A DNA stretch of 64,000 nt from Acetobacter sp. (lineage in GTDB: Bacteria > Pseudomonadota > Alphaproteobacteria > Acetobacterales > Acetobacteraceae). Positions 1 to 9,613 of the stretch are shown in pieces. Position 1 is the stretch's first letter, and each line of letters begins with the position of its first letter. The position numbers were made by a program, and so were the translations under genes. The stretch covers positions 44,159 through 108,158 of the forward strand of contig JAFPVE010000017.1 of assembly GCA_017413025.1 (NCBI GenBank). Direction: 5' to 3'. Below the pieces are notes generated by a model that was not told where the DNA came from, searched no databases, and was given only the letters and a program-made list of their open reading frames with translations.

Positions 1-2
1 TA

Positions 3-569
3 GAGAGCTATCGGGCAATCGGTATTCATCCTGAAAAACATGATATCCGTTTTGTGGAAGATGACTGGGAAAACCCTACTATTGGCGCGTGGGGACTTGG
101 TTGGGAAGTTTGGTGTGACGGTATGGAAGTCACTCAATTTACTTATTTCCAACAAGTGGGAGGTATTTCAGTCAGTATGCCTTCTACAGAGCTAACGTAT
201 GGATTAGAACGGCTTGCTATGTACATACAGGGTGTAGAAAATGTTTATCACCTTGATTTTAACGGTACAGGCTTAACCTATGGCGACGTTTTTTTACGTG
301 CCGAAAAAGACTATTCACGCTATAATTTTGAACTCAGTGATACAAAAAAACTTCTTCAACATTTTACAGATGCAGAAGAAGAAAGTTTTAAACTTGCGCA
401 AGCCGGTATTGCCCAACCTGCTTATGACCAATGTCTCAAAGCTAGCCACATTTTTAATTTACTTGATGCTCGTGGGGTTATTAGCGTAAGTGAACGATCT
501 TCTTATATTGCTCGTGTCCGCGCGTTAGCGAAATTATGTTGCGAAACATGGCTAGCCAATGAGGAATAA
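3..569 (+). CDS. glyQ: Glycyl-tRNA synthetase alpha subunit (3' part, cut by window edge)
   Basis: This is the C-terminal part of the alpha chain of the alpha2beta2 glycyl-tRNA synthetase, which activates glycine and charges tRNA-Gly in the cytoplasm. The frame is open from base 3, so the true start lies outside the window. The visible protein starts with [20 protein letters not shown] and continues through the family's [16 protein letters not shown] block, [14 protein letters not shown] and [14 protein letters not shown], which belong to the catalytic class II core. The C-terminal helical part ends in [16 protein letters not shown]. The next gene, glyS, starts 9 bases downstream, the usual bacterial glyQS operon. 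Identity is clear from the motifs; only the N-terminus is missing. Confidence 0.97.
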   Translation, partial: ESYRAIGIHPEKHDIRFVEDDWENPTIGAWGLGWEVWCDGMEVTQFTYFQQVGGISVSMPSTELTYGLERLAMYIQGVENVYHLDFNGTGLTYGDVFLRAEKDYSRYNFELSDTKKLLQHFTDAEEESFKLAQAGIAQPAYDQCLKASHIFNLLDARGVISVSERSSYIARVRALAKLCCETWLANEE

Positions 570-577
570 CCAGCATC

Positions 578-2638
578 ATGCCTGAATTACTAATTGAGCT
601 TTTTTCAGAGGAAATCCCATCAAGTATGCAAAAACAAGCAGGTAAAGATCTTTTACGCCTGCTCACTGAAGCACTTGACATGCTCCATCCTACACATGCT
701 GTTGCCTATACGGGTCCACGTCGTATTGCGGCGAGTCTTATTGTTGATGCAGAAGTACCAAGCCATACCCTTTCTGAACGTGGTCCACGTAAAAATGCTC
801 CTGCCCAAGCTTTAGAAGGCTTTCTTCGTAAACATGATGCTACACACGAAGATCTTATACTTCAAGGAGAATTCTGGCGATTAGAACGTCAAATTCCTTC
901 CTTAAGCGCTCGTTGTCATATTGCCAATATACTCCCTAATCTTTTATATCATTTTCCATGGCCGAAATCTATGCGATGGGGAACAGGAAGTTCTTTTACG
1001 TGGATACGTCCATTACGTCGCATTTTATGCCTGTTCGATGGACAAATCATTCCCTTTTCCCTTACACGAAATAATGACAATGGTCATGGTTTACATGCAA
1101 CCAATCAAACAGAAGGGCATCATTTTCTCAGCACAGGTTTGCTTACTGTTAACAGTGTAGAACAATGGAAACAAACCCTTCGAAAACACTATGTTATAGT
1201 CGATTCGGATAAACGTTGCCAAGCCATTATTGACGGTCTTAATAGACTTGCCTCTTATCACGGGTTAAGCATTGTCCCAGATATGAAACTTATTGAAGAA
1301 GTTGCCGGGTTAGTGGAATGGCCTGTTCCCTTGATCGGAAAAATTGATCCCATATTTATGAATTTGCCACCAGAAGTAATGCAAGTCTCTATGCGTATAA
1401 ACCAACGTTACTTTGCACTCCGTTATGCAGATGGTCATACTGCGCCCTATTTTGCTTTTGTGGCTAATATTATTCCTTCAGATGAAGGTAAGCTCATCAT
1501 TAAAGGAAATGAACGCGTTTTACGTGCGCGCTTTGCTGATGCACAACATTTCTGGAATTTAGACCTCAAGCAAACTTTAGAAAGTCGTCTCCCTGTACTA
1601 GAACATATCACTTTTCACGCCCGCATTGGTTCTCAAGGAGAACGTGTTAGACGTATTGTTCGATTAGCAAAATTTATTGCGCCTATGTTACATGCCCCTG
1701 TTGATCTTTGTGAGCGCGCTGCTTATCTTTCTAAAGCCGATTTATCAACAAGTATGGTTGGCGAATTTCCTGAACTTCAGGGTATTATAGGGGGTTATTA
1801 TGCCACCCACGATGGTGAACACACCCATGTCGCCCAAGCTATTCGTGATCAATATACACCACATGGTCCTACAGATCATGTACCAAGCCATCATGTTTCT
1901 ATCGTTCTCGGATTAGCTGACCGATTAGACATGCTCACAACTTTTTTTGCTGCTGGTGAAAAACCTTCTGGATCTGGTGATCCTTTTGCTCTTCGTCGTG
2001 CCGCATTAGGTATTATTCGCCTTATTCGGGAAAATACACTACGCCTTAATTTAACCCAATTATTGACATATGCAGCTGAAAACCTCCCAGCATCTCTCTG
2101 CAAAAGTTTTGATTCTACCGTTCTTTCTCAATTTATTATAGAACGTTTACGTGTACAGCTTCGTTCTGAAGGCATACGACACGATTGCCTGACCGCTGTA
2201 TTCAATAATGCGACAGATATAGACATTCTCCAACTTCTCAACCGAACACAAGCCCTTCAGGAAATGTTAGAAACAGAAGATGGTTCTAATCTCCTTGCTG
2301 CAACACGCCGTGCTACCAATATCCTTACTATTGAAAGTAAAAACGATGGTCCTCATCACGGAACAGTAAACCCTTCTCTTTTACAGCAAAAAGAAGAACA
2401 TGCCCTTTTTACACAACTTGAACATATTACCCCAGAAATAAAATTAGCTCTTCACGAAGAGAGATTTACCGAGGCTATGCATAAAATCGCAAGTTTACGT
2501 CAAACACTAGATAATTTTTTCTCTGCCGTTACAGTGAACACTTCCGATGTTCATTTACGTCTTAATAGACTATATTTACTCCACCACATAGTCAAAATAA
2601 CGCAACTTATCGCTGATTTTAGTCAGATCGAAAGATAA
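578..2638 (+). CDS. glyS: Glycyl-tRNA synthetase beta subunit
   Basis: The beta chain of glycyl-tRNA synthetase is needed for tRNA-Gly recognition. At 686 residues it has the usual family length (about 690). It starts MPELLIELFSEEIPSSMQ, which matches the family N-terminus (LLxELxxEEIP). It contains GPRRIAASL early, WPKSMRWG and FTWIRPLRRIL near residue 130, and the HD-like segment (GIIGGYYATHDGE, LADRLDMLTTFFAAGEKPSGSGDPFALRRAALGI, given here as separate pieces) in the middle. A GAGGAA ribosome-binding site inside the end of glyQ precedes the ATG. It is co-transcribed with glyQ. No frameshift or truncation is visible. Confidence 0.97.
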   Translation: MPELLIELFSEEIPSSMQKQAGKDLLRLLTEALDMLHPTHAVAYTGPRRIAASLIVDAEVPSHTLSERGPRKNAPAQALEGFLRKHDATHEDLILQGEFWRLERQIPSLSARCHIANILPNLLYHFPWPKSMRWGTGSSFTWIRPLRRILCLFDGQIIPFSLTRNNDNGHGLHATNQTEGHHFLSTGLLTVNSVEQWKQTLRKHYVIVDSDKRCQAIIDGLNRLASYHGLSIVPDMKLIEEVAGLVEWPVPLIGKIDPIFMNLPPEVMQVSMRINQRYFALRYADGHTAPYFAFVANIIPSDEGKLIIKGNERVLRARFADAQHFWNLDLKQTLESRLPVLEHITFHARIGSQGERVRRIVRLAKFIAPMLHAPVDLCERAAYLSKADLSTSMVGEFPELQGIIGGYYATHDGEHTHVAQAIRDQYTPHGPTDHVPSHHVSIVLGLADRLDMLTTFFAAGEKPSGSGDPFALRRAALGIIRLIRENTLRLNLTQLLTYAAENLPASLCKSFDSTVLSQFIIERLRVQLRSEGIRHDCLTAVFNNATDIDILQLLNRTQALQEMLETEDGSNLLAATRRATNILTIESKNDGPHHGTVNPSLLQQKEEHALFTQLEHITPEIKLALHEERFTEAMHKIASLRQTLDNFFSAVTVNTSDVHLRLNRLYLLHHIVKITQLIADFSQIER

Positions 2639-2792
2639 ATTAAAAAGTTAATTACTCTTCTTTTGACATAATTAAGCTTACAATTAAGCTTATACGGTTT
2701 AATGCTACGCTACAAAATTCACTTTTTTATTTTTTTAGTTAAAAATTTGAATTTTTGAGTTTTGTTGAACCAACATTAAAACAGTAATTATT

Positions 2793-3572
2793 TTAATATG
2801 TCGTTGGTGGCCCAATAACATCATAATTAATACTCCCTGCTGCGGGTCCAGGAGGAGGAGCCCCCCCTACAGCAACAGGAGTCATTTTATCTAAAGTTGG
2901 TCCTAACTCACGTGCACTAATTGCCGTACCCATGACACCATTACACCCTGCTCCCACGGCATAAAGCATATGCCCTGGTTTGAGCATATTGGCAACACGA
3001 ACAACTTCAGCAGGGGCAAGATGTATAACCGCATGATTCTTAAGAATAACACCAGCAACGCGACCATCCATCGTATAAAGTGGCATCCATATCTCACCAT
3101 GTAAAACGAGATCTGGCCCGGCTATGATTTCAGGTGAATATTGAGGCATTGTAATAAACGTATCACGTACAACACGACCGTCTGGACCAATCACCTCAAA
3201 AGCTCGTATAACAGGAAGCGTTCCCCCTTTTAAGCCTCGCACCTGCACAGTATCCCCGGGCTTAACAATACCCGCAAAGGCATACCCCTCCTCTGGAGTG
3301 ACAAAAACTTGGTACCCACCTCCTAAAATAAATCCTATAACAGCACCACCGGGAGATAACAAAAACTGAATAACTTTACCTGTAAAAAGATGCAAAGAGC
3401 TGAAATCATACACACCCTGACTTGTCACTTTTTTTGTTTTTACTAAAGGCTTAACAGAAGGTGATAAAACGTGGGAAGATTTTTCTGAAACAGATGCATA
3501 ACTTTTACTACTCATCACTATAGCAACAGAAAACGACAGCAACGCTACAAAAGTAAAAAAATGATGACGCAT
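2793..3572 (-). CDS. Exported protein with duplicated OB-like domain
   Basis: Function not recognised. The 259-residue protein begins with a basic residue run and a hydrophobic stretch (about residues 5-25) ending in SKSYAS, which looks like a Sec signal peptide, so it should be periplasmic. Two stretches, about residues 75-135 and 170-230, align with each other. Each has a G(V/F)I start, V-(T/L)-(P)-x-E, then A-x-(I/M)-(V/L)KPG, and later E-(V/L)-GP. This looks like a tandem duplication of a small beta-barrel unit of the kind annotated as OB-like in other proteobacterial exported proteins. The C-terminus is Gly/Pro rich (PPPGPAAGS). It stands alone between glyS and purH, with no clear operon partner. 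Confidence 0.7.
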   Translation of the reverse strand: MRHHFFTFVALLSFSVAIVMSSKSYASVSEKSSHVLSPSVKPLVKTKKVTSQGVYDFSSLHLFTGKVIQFLLSPGGAVIGFILGGGYQVFVTPEEGYAFAGIVKPGDTVQVRGLKGGTLPVIRAFEVIGPDGRVVRDTFITMPQYSPEIIAGPDLVLHGEIWMPLYTMDGRVAGVILKNHAVIHLAPAEVVRVANMLKPGHMLYAVGAGCNGVMGTAISARELGPTLDKMTPVAVGGAPPPGPAAGSINYDVIGPPTTY

Positions 3573-3731
3573 AACTCAACCACTCATAAACGAAAATCAG
3601 AAAACAGCACATTTACGTATTATATACAAGAACATAAAAGATTTTTCCTAAAAAATATAGAAACAGATTCTTTACACAGCCTAAAAATACTTACGCTATA
3701 TCTTCTCTTACAAGAAAAATAACACCAGAAA

Positions 3732-5324
3732 TTAGTGACGGAAATGACGCATACCTGTAAAAACCATAGCAATTCCTGCCGCGTTAGCTGCAGCAATAAC
3801 TTCATCATCACGAATAGAACCACCAGGTTGAATAACAGCAGTTGATCCCGCAGCAATAACTGTTTCTAAACCATCTGCAAATGGAAAAAATGCATCCGAC
3901 GCCACAACAGATCCTTGTGTTAGGGGTGTATCTATTCCTGCTGCGCGTGCTGCTTGACCACTCTTAATAGCAGCAATATGTGCCGAGTCAACACGACTCA
4001 TCTGTCCTGCCCCTATACCAACTGTTGCCTGATTTTTGGCATAAACAATAGCATTAGACATTACATACTTTGCAACGTGAAAGGCAAATAGCAAATCTTC
4101 TATTTCATGGCTCGATGGTGCTCGTTTTGTTACAACCCGTAATTTTTCACGCATAATATACCCATTATCACGTGTCTGAACCAGAAAACCTCCAGCGACA
4201 GAGCGCACCACATTGCCTCCATCAAAAGGATTAGGCAATCCACCTGTTACCAATACACGTAAATTTTTCTTATGTGTCAGCAACAAGCGTGCCTCTTCTT
4301 CTATATCAGGTGCAATAATCACTTCAAGAAAAAGCATTAAAATCTTTTCTGTTGTTTTAACATCCAACACACGATTAACAGCAACAATTCCACCAAACGC
4401 AGAGACAGGGTCACATTCGAGAGCTTTATCCCATGCCTCTGTAAGTGTTTTTCCTATCGCGACACCACATGGATTAGCATGTTTTACAATCACTACAGCA
4501 GGTTTATCAAACTCCGCTACAAGCTCAAAGGCTGCGTTCGCATCATTAATGTTATTATAAGAGAGCGCCTTACCTTGAATCTGTGTTGCTGTTGCAACAC
4601 CAAGTCGATGACTTCCATCACGATAAAAAGCTGCCTGCTGATGCTGATTTTCACCGTAACGCAAATCGTGAACCTTTTTCCCCACTAAAACAAAATTCTC
4701 TCCAAATACTTGTTTTGTTTTCTGTCCACTTGCTTGTTGAACAAACCAAGCGGCAATACCCGAGTCATAAGCAGCTGTATGTGCATAAGCTATACCTGCC
4801 CAATTTTTACGATCTTCTAGCGTCGTACCCCCATTCTCTAATGCTTTTATAAGGTCATTATATTGATTAGAGTTTGTCAAAACCACAACATGACTATAAT
4901 TTTTTGCTGCCGCACGAATAAGCGCAGGTCCACCAATATCAATATTCTCGATACAAATTTCTGCCTCTGCACCTGAAGCCACAGTCTTTTCAAATGGATA
5001 AAGATTCACAATGACTAGATCAATCGGCTCAATGCCGTTCTTTTTCATTTGTGCGAGATGTTCTGGCAGATCTCGACGTCCTAAAATACCGCCATGAATT
5101 TGTGGTACCAACGTCTTAACACGCCCATCAAGAATTTCTGGAAACCCTGTATAATCCGACACCTCTGTAACAGAAATCATCGCCTCACGTAGTATTTTAG
5201 CAGAACCACCCGTTGAAAGAATTTCCACGCCATACGCTTTCAAAGCTTGAGCAAGCTCTAGCAAACCCGTTTTATCAGAAACAGAAATAAGCGCACGTCG
5301 AATAGGTAACAAGGTTTGACTCAT
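3732..5324 (-). CDS. purH: Bifunctional AICAR transformylase/IMP cyclohydrolase
   Basis: This protein carries out the last two steps of IMP synthesis: formylation of AICAR with 10-formyl-THF, then ring closure. At 530 residues it matches the family (about 529 in E. coli). The N-terminal cyclohydrolase part shows [32 protein letters not shown] and HGGILGRRD. The transformylase domain carries the catalytic [11 protein letters not shown] (Lys-His) and DAFFPFADG, followed by the C-terminal [13 protein letters not shown]. An AGAGAGG ribosome-binding site lies 6-8 bases before the ATG. Neighbouring trmB and metK are on the same strand, but an 80-base gap separates them. No anomaly is visible. Confidence 0.97.
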   Translation of the reverse strand: MSQTLLPIRRALISVSDKTGLLELAQALKAYGVEILSTGGSAKILREAMISVTEVSDYTGFPEILDGRVKTLVPQIHGGILGRRDLPEHLAQMKKNGIEPIDLVIVNLYPFEKTVASGAEAEICIENIDIGGPALIRAAAKNYSHVVVLTNSNQYNDLIKALENGGTTLEDRKNWAGIAYAHTAAYDSGIAAWFVQQASGQKTKQVFGENFVLVGKKVHDLRYGENQHQQAAFYRDGSHRLGVATATQIQGKALSYNNINDANAAFELVAEFDKPAVVIVKHANPCGVAIGKTLTEAWDKALECDPVSAFGGIVAVNRVLDVKTTEKILMLFLEVIIAPDIEEEARLLLTHKKNLRVLVTGGLPNPFDGGNVVRSVAGGFLVQTRDNGYIMREKLRVVTKRAPSSHEIEDLLFAFHVAKYVMSNAIVYAKNQATVGIGAGQMSRVDSAHIAAIKSGQAARAAGIDTPLTQGSVVASDAFFPFADGLETVIAAGSTAVIQPGGSIRDDEVIAAANAAGIAMVFTGMRHFRH

Positions 5325-5404
5325 AAAAGACCTCTCTCAACAACTAGCAACAAAACCAAGCGATTCATAAAACCGCTTTTCAATATCATTACGAATACTT
5401 CACA

Positions 5405-6127
5405 TTAACGGCGAACAAATGTCCAATATAAAGGCTGACGTCCTGCCATCATAGCTTTTGCTTCATACCGTGTAGAAACCCATCCTTCCTCTGGTCTTAT
5501 AGTTTGTGGTTTTGACACATTAAAATAAGGTTGATACGCCATCACCTCTTGCACCCAACCTTGATAAACAGGATCATCACTCGCTACTTGCCATATCCCT
5601 CCAGACTTCATTACACGTGCAAGCAAAGCAACATTTTGTGGATGTACAAAACGCCTCTTCGTATGACGGGCTTTCGGCCATGGATCAGGAAACATTAAAA
5701 ACACCCTATCCAGCACAGACTCAGGAAGTGCCATCAGCATATGACGCGCATCGTTATCCCAAAGACGCAACATTCCCGGCAGAGGTGCTGTAGCCTCTTT
5801 CCCAACTGGTACAAGACGACCAAGAAGAGAACATATCCCATCACGAAAAACTTCAGAGGCAATATAACCAACATGCGGATGCTTTGCAAGCTGTCCAAGA
5901 ACATGTTCCCCCCCACCAAAACCCACTTCAAACCAAATTTGTTGCGGTTTTTGATTAAATAAAGAGGCTAGATGTTCTATTTGTTCAAGAGAAAGACGTA
6001 TACGCGGCAATGTTTCGTCTAGTAATTTCTTCTGACGAGGGCGTAAGCTATGCCCTCGTTGCCGACCATACAGACGATTAGGCGACGGCTTTACAAGAAC
6101 GTTATCCAGATGACCGATCTTGTCCAC
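5405..6127 (-). CDS. trmB: tRNA (guanine-46-N7)-methyltransferase
   Basis: TrmB transfers a methyl group from SAM to N7 of G46 in the variable loop of tRNAs. The 240-residue protein has the SAM-binding GFGGGEHVLGQLAK loop, the acidic IASEVF strand end, and the diagnostic FPDPWPKARHTKRR motif around residue 145. The C-terminal VSTRYEAKAM resembles the family's YE.K ending. The start used is a GTG at 6127, preceded five bases upstream by GAGGGGG, which supports it. metK lies 26 bases upstream on the same strand, so the methyl-donor synthase and this methyltransferase are probably co-transcribed. Confidence 0.95.
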   Translation of the reverse strand: MDKIGHLDNVLVKPSPNRLYGRQRGHSLRPRQKKLLDETLPRIRLSLEQIEHLASLFNQKPQQIWFEVGFGGGEHVLGQLAKHPHVGYIASEVFRDGICSLLGRLVPVGKEATAPLPGMLRLWDNDARHMLMALPESVLDRVFLMFPDPWPKARHTKRRFVHPQNVALLARVMKSGGIWQVASDDPVYQGWVQEVMAYQPYFNVSKPQTIRPEEGWVSTRYEAKAMMAGRQPLYWTFVRR

Positions 6128-6153
6128 CAGACCCCCTCATTTTTAATCTATTT

Positions 6154-7341
6154 TCAACGATTAAAAGCTGTACGCAAACGATCGACTAAATCAATACGTT
6201 CCCAAGTAAAAGTATCCTGTTTATCATCAGGTGTACGACCAAAATGACCATAAGCTGAAGTAACAGCATAAATAGGACGATTAAGACGCAAATGTTTACG
6301 AATACCACGTGGTGTTAAATCCATCACATCACGTAAAACTTTCTCCAAAACAGCTTCATCAACATCTTTCCCTGTTCCCTCTAAATTAACATAGAGAGAA
6401 AGTGGATGAGAAACACCAATAGCATAAGAAAGTTGAATCGTACAACGATCGGCTAAGCCAGCAGCAACCACATTTTTAGCTAAATACCGACAAGCATATG
6501 CAGCAGAACGATCAACTTTTGTAGGATCCTTACCAGAAAACGCACCACCACCATGTGGTGCAGCGCCTCCATAAGTATCAACAATAATCTTACGCCCTGT
6601 TAGACCACAATCACCATCAGGTCCACCAATCACAAACACGCCAGTTGGATTAACGTAAAATTCACTCTCATGAGGCATCCACCCATCAGGCAAAACTTCA
6701 CGTGTTATATCCAATAATCTATTACGTAAACTAGATTGATCGATTCCTTCGTTATGCTGTGTAGAAATCACTATAGACGTTGCGCTAACAGGACGACCAT
6801 TCACATACCGTAAAGTTACTTGACTCTTTGCGTCAGGTTGAAAATCAGCAACACGCACATCTCCCTCACGACGCAAATCACGAATGCGATGCAAAATGCG
6901 GTGTGCGTAATAAAGTGGCGCAGGCATAAAGGTATCCGTCTCATTAGAAGCATAACCAAACATAATTCCCTGATCCCCTGCGCCTTCATCCTTATTAAAG
7001 GCACTATCTACCCCAACCGCAATATCTGCAGATTGTGCATGAAGATAATTAGCAACTTCAGCACGCCGCCAAGAGAACCCCTGTTGGTCATAGCCTATAT
7101 CCCTTACAGCCTCACGCGCTCGTTCAATAAGATTTTCAGAAGTAACAGAAGCAGGACCTCGAACCTCACCCGCTAAAACAATACGATTAGTTGTTACTAA
7201 TGTCTCACACGCAACACGTGCCTCAGGATCCGCGGCAAGATACGCATCTAAAATGGTATCGCTAATCCGATCAGCAACTTTATCAGGATGTCCTTCTGAA
7301 ACAGACTCCGAAGTAAACAAAAAATCGCCATTTTTACGCAT
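6154..7341 (-). CDS. metK: S-adenosylmethionine synthase
   Basis: MetK makes S-adenosylmethionine from ATP and methionine. The 395-residue length is typical. Motifs seen are [18 protein letters not shown] near the N-terminus, [12 protein letters not shown] (substrate-binding loop region), [19 protein letters not shown] (phosphate-binding, metal-binding Asp and Lys), and the C-terminal [22 protein letters not shown] sits upstream of the ATG with a long spacing. The 185-base upstream leader was searched for a SAM riboswitch and none was recognised. A TTGACT box lies near 7444-7449 on the minus strand, but the matching -10 is weak. Confidence 0.97.
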   Translation of the reverse strand: MRKNGDFLFTSESVSEGHPDKVADRISDTILDAYLAADPEARVACETLVTTNRIVLAGEVRGPASVTSENLIERAREAVRDIGYDQQGFSWRRAEVANYLHAQSADIAVGVDSAFNKDEGAGDQGIMFGYASNETDTFMPAPLYYAHRILHRIRDLRREGDVRVADFQPDAKSQVTLRYVNGRPVSATSIVISTQHNEGIDQSSLRNRLLDITREVLPDGWMPHESEFYVNPTGVFVIGGPDGDCGLTGRKIIVDTYGGAAPHGGGAFSGKDPTKVDRSAAYACRYLAKNVVAAGLADRCTIQLSYAIGVSHPLSLYVNLEGTGKDVDEAVLEKVLRDVMDLTPRGIRKHLRLNRPIYAVTSAYGHFGRTPDDKQDTFTWERIDLVDRLRTAFNR

Positions 7342-7526
7342 AAATATCGTTCACTCCATAATATCGTTGTACAAAAACACAAAAAAAACAGGTAATTTTC
7401 TATCTAAGAAAACACGGTACCTTATGGCGGAATAGTAACGTCTAGTCAAGAATATCTTTACTTTATGTACATTTTATAAAAAAATAGAAACATACGTTAC
7501 ATCACTTTCTTTATTTAACGTTTTTT

Positions 7527-8306
7527 TTATAAGGGAGGAAGACCTAAAACATCTTCCATACCGTATAACCCTGATGAGCGCCCGTGAATCCAACATGCTG
7601 CACGCACGGCACCTGTCGCAAAAATACGTCTATCAAAAGCCTTGTGTATAAGCGTAATTTGTTCGTCTACAGAAGTAAAAACAAGCTCATGCTCTCCGAT
7701 AATTTGCCCAGCACGCACCGCGGCAAACCCAATCGCACCACAAAGGCGTGCGCCGCAGTGGCCATCACGTCCACTTTCACGCACTTCGGACAAAACCACT
7801 CCTCGCCCTTGTGCTACAGATTCTCCAATAGCCAATGCCGTACCAGATGGAGCATCAACTTTTTGACGATGATGTCTCTCAATAATTTCTGCATCATAAG
7901 CATTAGCAGGTAAAGCGCGTCCCATCATCAATGCAAGACGACGTACTAACGCAACACCCGGAGAGAAATTAGGTGCATAAACTACTGCTATTTGTTCTGA
8001 TGCAGACTTCAGTGCTTTCTGTTGTCTTTCTGCTAAACCTGTTGTTCCTAATACCCATGCAACTCCACGTTCTGCCAGAACCTGTGCATGCGTTACAACC
8101 GTGTCAACATGCGTAAAATCTATCACCACATCACTAACTGCGGCCAATTCTGATAAATCCGAAAACAAATTTACCCCATCAAAAATTGTTTTCATTTTTT
8201 CTAACTGGCGTGTCGTTCCCCCAGAAAGAGTATAACCTGCTGCTTTTACCTCTTCTACCAATAAACGACCAACACGACCTGTAATCCCTGCAATACCAAT
8301 ACGCAT
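7527..8306 (-). CDS. dapB: 4-hydroxy-tetrahydrodipicolinate reductase
   Basis: DapB reduces hydroxy-tetrahydrodipicolinate with NAD(P)H in the diaminopimelate/lysine pathway. It starts MRIGIAGITGRVGRLL, a Rossmann fold. The diagnostic active-site motif ERHHRQKVDAPSGTAL lies around residue 145, with the catalytic His and Lys present. At 259 residues it has the normal size. Its start lies three bases after the dnaJ stop and is preceded by an AAGGGA ribosome-binding site, so it is translated from the dnaJ transcript. Pairing of a chaperone gene with dapB is a gene order I associate with acetic acid bacteria (from memory). Confidence 0.96.
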   Translation of the reverse strand: MRIGIAGITGRVGRLLVEEVKAAGYTLSGGTTRQLEKMKTIFDGVNLFSDLSELAAVSDVVIDFTHVDTVVTHAQVLAERGVAWVLGTTGLAERQQKALKSASEQIAVVYAPNFSPGVALVRRLALMMGRALPANAYDAEIIERHHRQKVDAPSGTALAIGESVAQGRGVVLSEVRESGRDGHCGARLCGAIGFAAVRAGQIIGEHELVFTSVDEQITLIHKAFDRRIFATGAVRAACWIHGRSSGLYGMEDVLGLPPL

Positions 8307-8309
8307 GAT

Positions 8310-9455
8310 TTACGATCCCTTAAAAAAACTCTGTATCCGTTGAAACCAACTTGCATGCTCTGGGCTATGTTTCGAGTCTTCTCCCGCTTCCTTCTCAAAT
8401 TCTTCTAATAACTCACGCTGACGTTTTGTTAAATGTTGAGGAGTTTCTACTGTTACATCGATATACATATCTCCTCTCGCACTCGAATTTAATACCGTAA
8501 AGCCTTTACCACGTAAAGAAAAACGAGAGCCTGTTTGTGTTCCGGACGGAATTTTCATACGAACACAGCTTCCATCTACAATAGGAAGATCTATTTCTGT
8601 TCCTAAAGCAGCTTGTGCCATCCTTAATGGAATACGACAGTACACATTAGCACCATCTCGTTGAAAAAGGTTATGCTCTTTAATAGAAACATGAACATAT
8701 AAATCACCCGCAGGCCTACCATTTGCCCCGGCATCGCCCTCACCTAATTTACGAAAACTCATATTATTTTCAATGCCAGCGGGAATTTGAACAGCAACAA
8801 CGCGTTCTTGTTCTACTGTACCGGTACCATGACACGTCGAACATGGATCTTTAACTGTATGACCTTTACCATGGCAACTCGGACATGACCTTTCAACAAG
8901 AAAAAATCCTTGTTGCACGCGAACTTTACCCGCACCATGGCAACTCGGACATGTTTGTACACCATCAGAACCACTCTTTGATCCCGTTCCAGAACACGCC
9001 TGACACGCAACACGAGATTTTACCGATATATCTTTTTGTACACCTGTAAAAGCTTCTTCTAATGTAATTTCAATATAAGCTTGAACATTATTACCACCCG
9101 ACTTTTCCCCACGACGACGTCCCATTGTATCGCCGAACATTTGTTCAAAAATTTCACCCAAACCACTTCCAAAACCACCAAAATCAAAATTAGAAAAGTC
9201 AAATCCACTTGCTCCGCCTGCACCACCTTCAAAAGCAGCATGTCCAAATTTATCATAGGCGGCACGCTTTTGCTCGTCTTTAAGGATATCATAAGCTTGG
9301 TTAATATCTTTAAATTTTGCTTCAGCCTCTTTATTACCCTGATTACGATCCGGATGATATTTCATCGCCAGTTTGCGATAAGATTTCTTAATTTCGTCAG
9401 CAGATGCTGTTTTAGAAACCTCAAGAATTTCGTAATAATCAAGCCGCGTAACCAT
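8310..9455 (-). CDS. dnaJ: Chaperone protein DnaJ
   Basis: DnaJ is the J-domain co-chaperone that stimulates DnaK ATPase activity and delivers unfolded substrates. The J domain starts at TRLDYYEILEVSK and contains the essential HPD (KYHPDRNQG). A Gly/Phe-rich linker follows (SGFDFSNFDFGGFGSG). The zinc-binding region has four CxxCxGxG repeats (CQACSGTG, CPSCHGAG, CPSCHGKG, CSTCHGTG), then the substrate-binding C-terminal domains. The frame can be read from an upstream GTG at 9479, but the ATG at 9455 has GGAGGG six bases before it and matches the family start, so the protein is 381 residues. It is separated from dnaK by two hairpin terminators. Confidence 0.97.
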   Translation of the reverse strand: MVTRLDYYEILEVSKTASADEIKKSYRKLAMKYHPDRNQGNKEAEAKFKDINQAYDILKDEQKRAAYDKFGHAAFEGGAGGASGFDFSNFDFGGFGSGLGEIFEQMFGDTMGRRRGEKSGGNNVQAYIEITLEEAFTGVQKDISVKSRVACQACSGTGSKSGSDGVQTCPSCHGAGKVRVQQGFFLVERSCPSCHGKGHTVKDPCSTCHGTGTVEQERVVAVQIPAGIENNMSFRKLGEGDAGANGRPAGDLYVHVSIKEHNLFQRDGANVYCRIPLRMAQAALGTEIDLPIVDGSCVRMKIPSGTQTGSRFSLRGKGFTVLNSSARGDMYIDVTVETPQHLTKRQRELLEEFEKEAGEDSKHSPEHASWFQRIQSFFKGS

Positions 9456-9513
9456 TAACACCCTCCAGAAGCTGCCCACACCAGCACGGCATCTCTTCTA
9501 CAAATAAAGAAAA

Positions 9514-9539
9514 GGCGTCCGTAAAAAAAAACGGACGCC
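9514..9539 (-). terminator. Rho-independent terminator between dnaK and dnaJ (second)
   Basis: A perfect 8-base stem GGCGTCCG/CGGACGCC closes a 10-base A/T loop. Read on the minus strand it is followed by TTTTCTTTATTTG. It is the second of two hairpins met by polymerase leaving dnaK, only about 60 bases before the dnaJ start. Confidence 0.85.
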
Positions 9540-9554
9540 CAAAACAAAAAAAAA

Positions 9555-9599
9555 TAAAGGTAGCTCTAAACCACTATATTGCATTTATAGCTACCTTTA
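9555..9599 (-). terminator. Rho-independent terminator after dnaK (first)
   Basis: The 11-base arms TAAAGGTAGCT and AGCTACCTTTA pair perfectly. Pairing continues across a one-base mismatch into TAAA/TTTA. On the minus strand the stem is followed by TTATTTTTTTTTGTTTT, a strong U-tract. It starts 15 bases after the dnaK stop codon, so it should end the dnaK transcript. Confidence 0.88.
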
Positions 9600-9613
9600 A
9601 AAACTACGCCCGA

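Noticed and set aside
7342-7526. Possible SAM riboswitch in the metK leader
   Set aside because: No SAM-I, SAM-II or SAM/SAH-like conserved core or pseudoknot arrangement was recognisable; only a lone TTGACT box.
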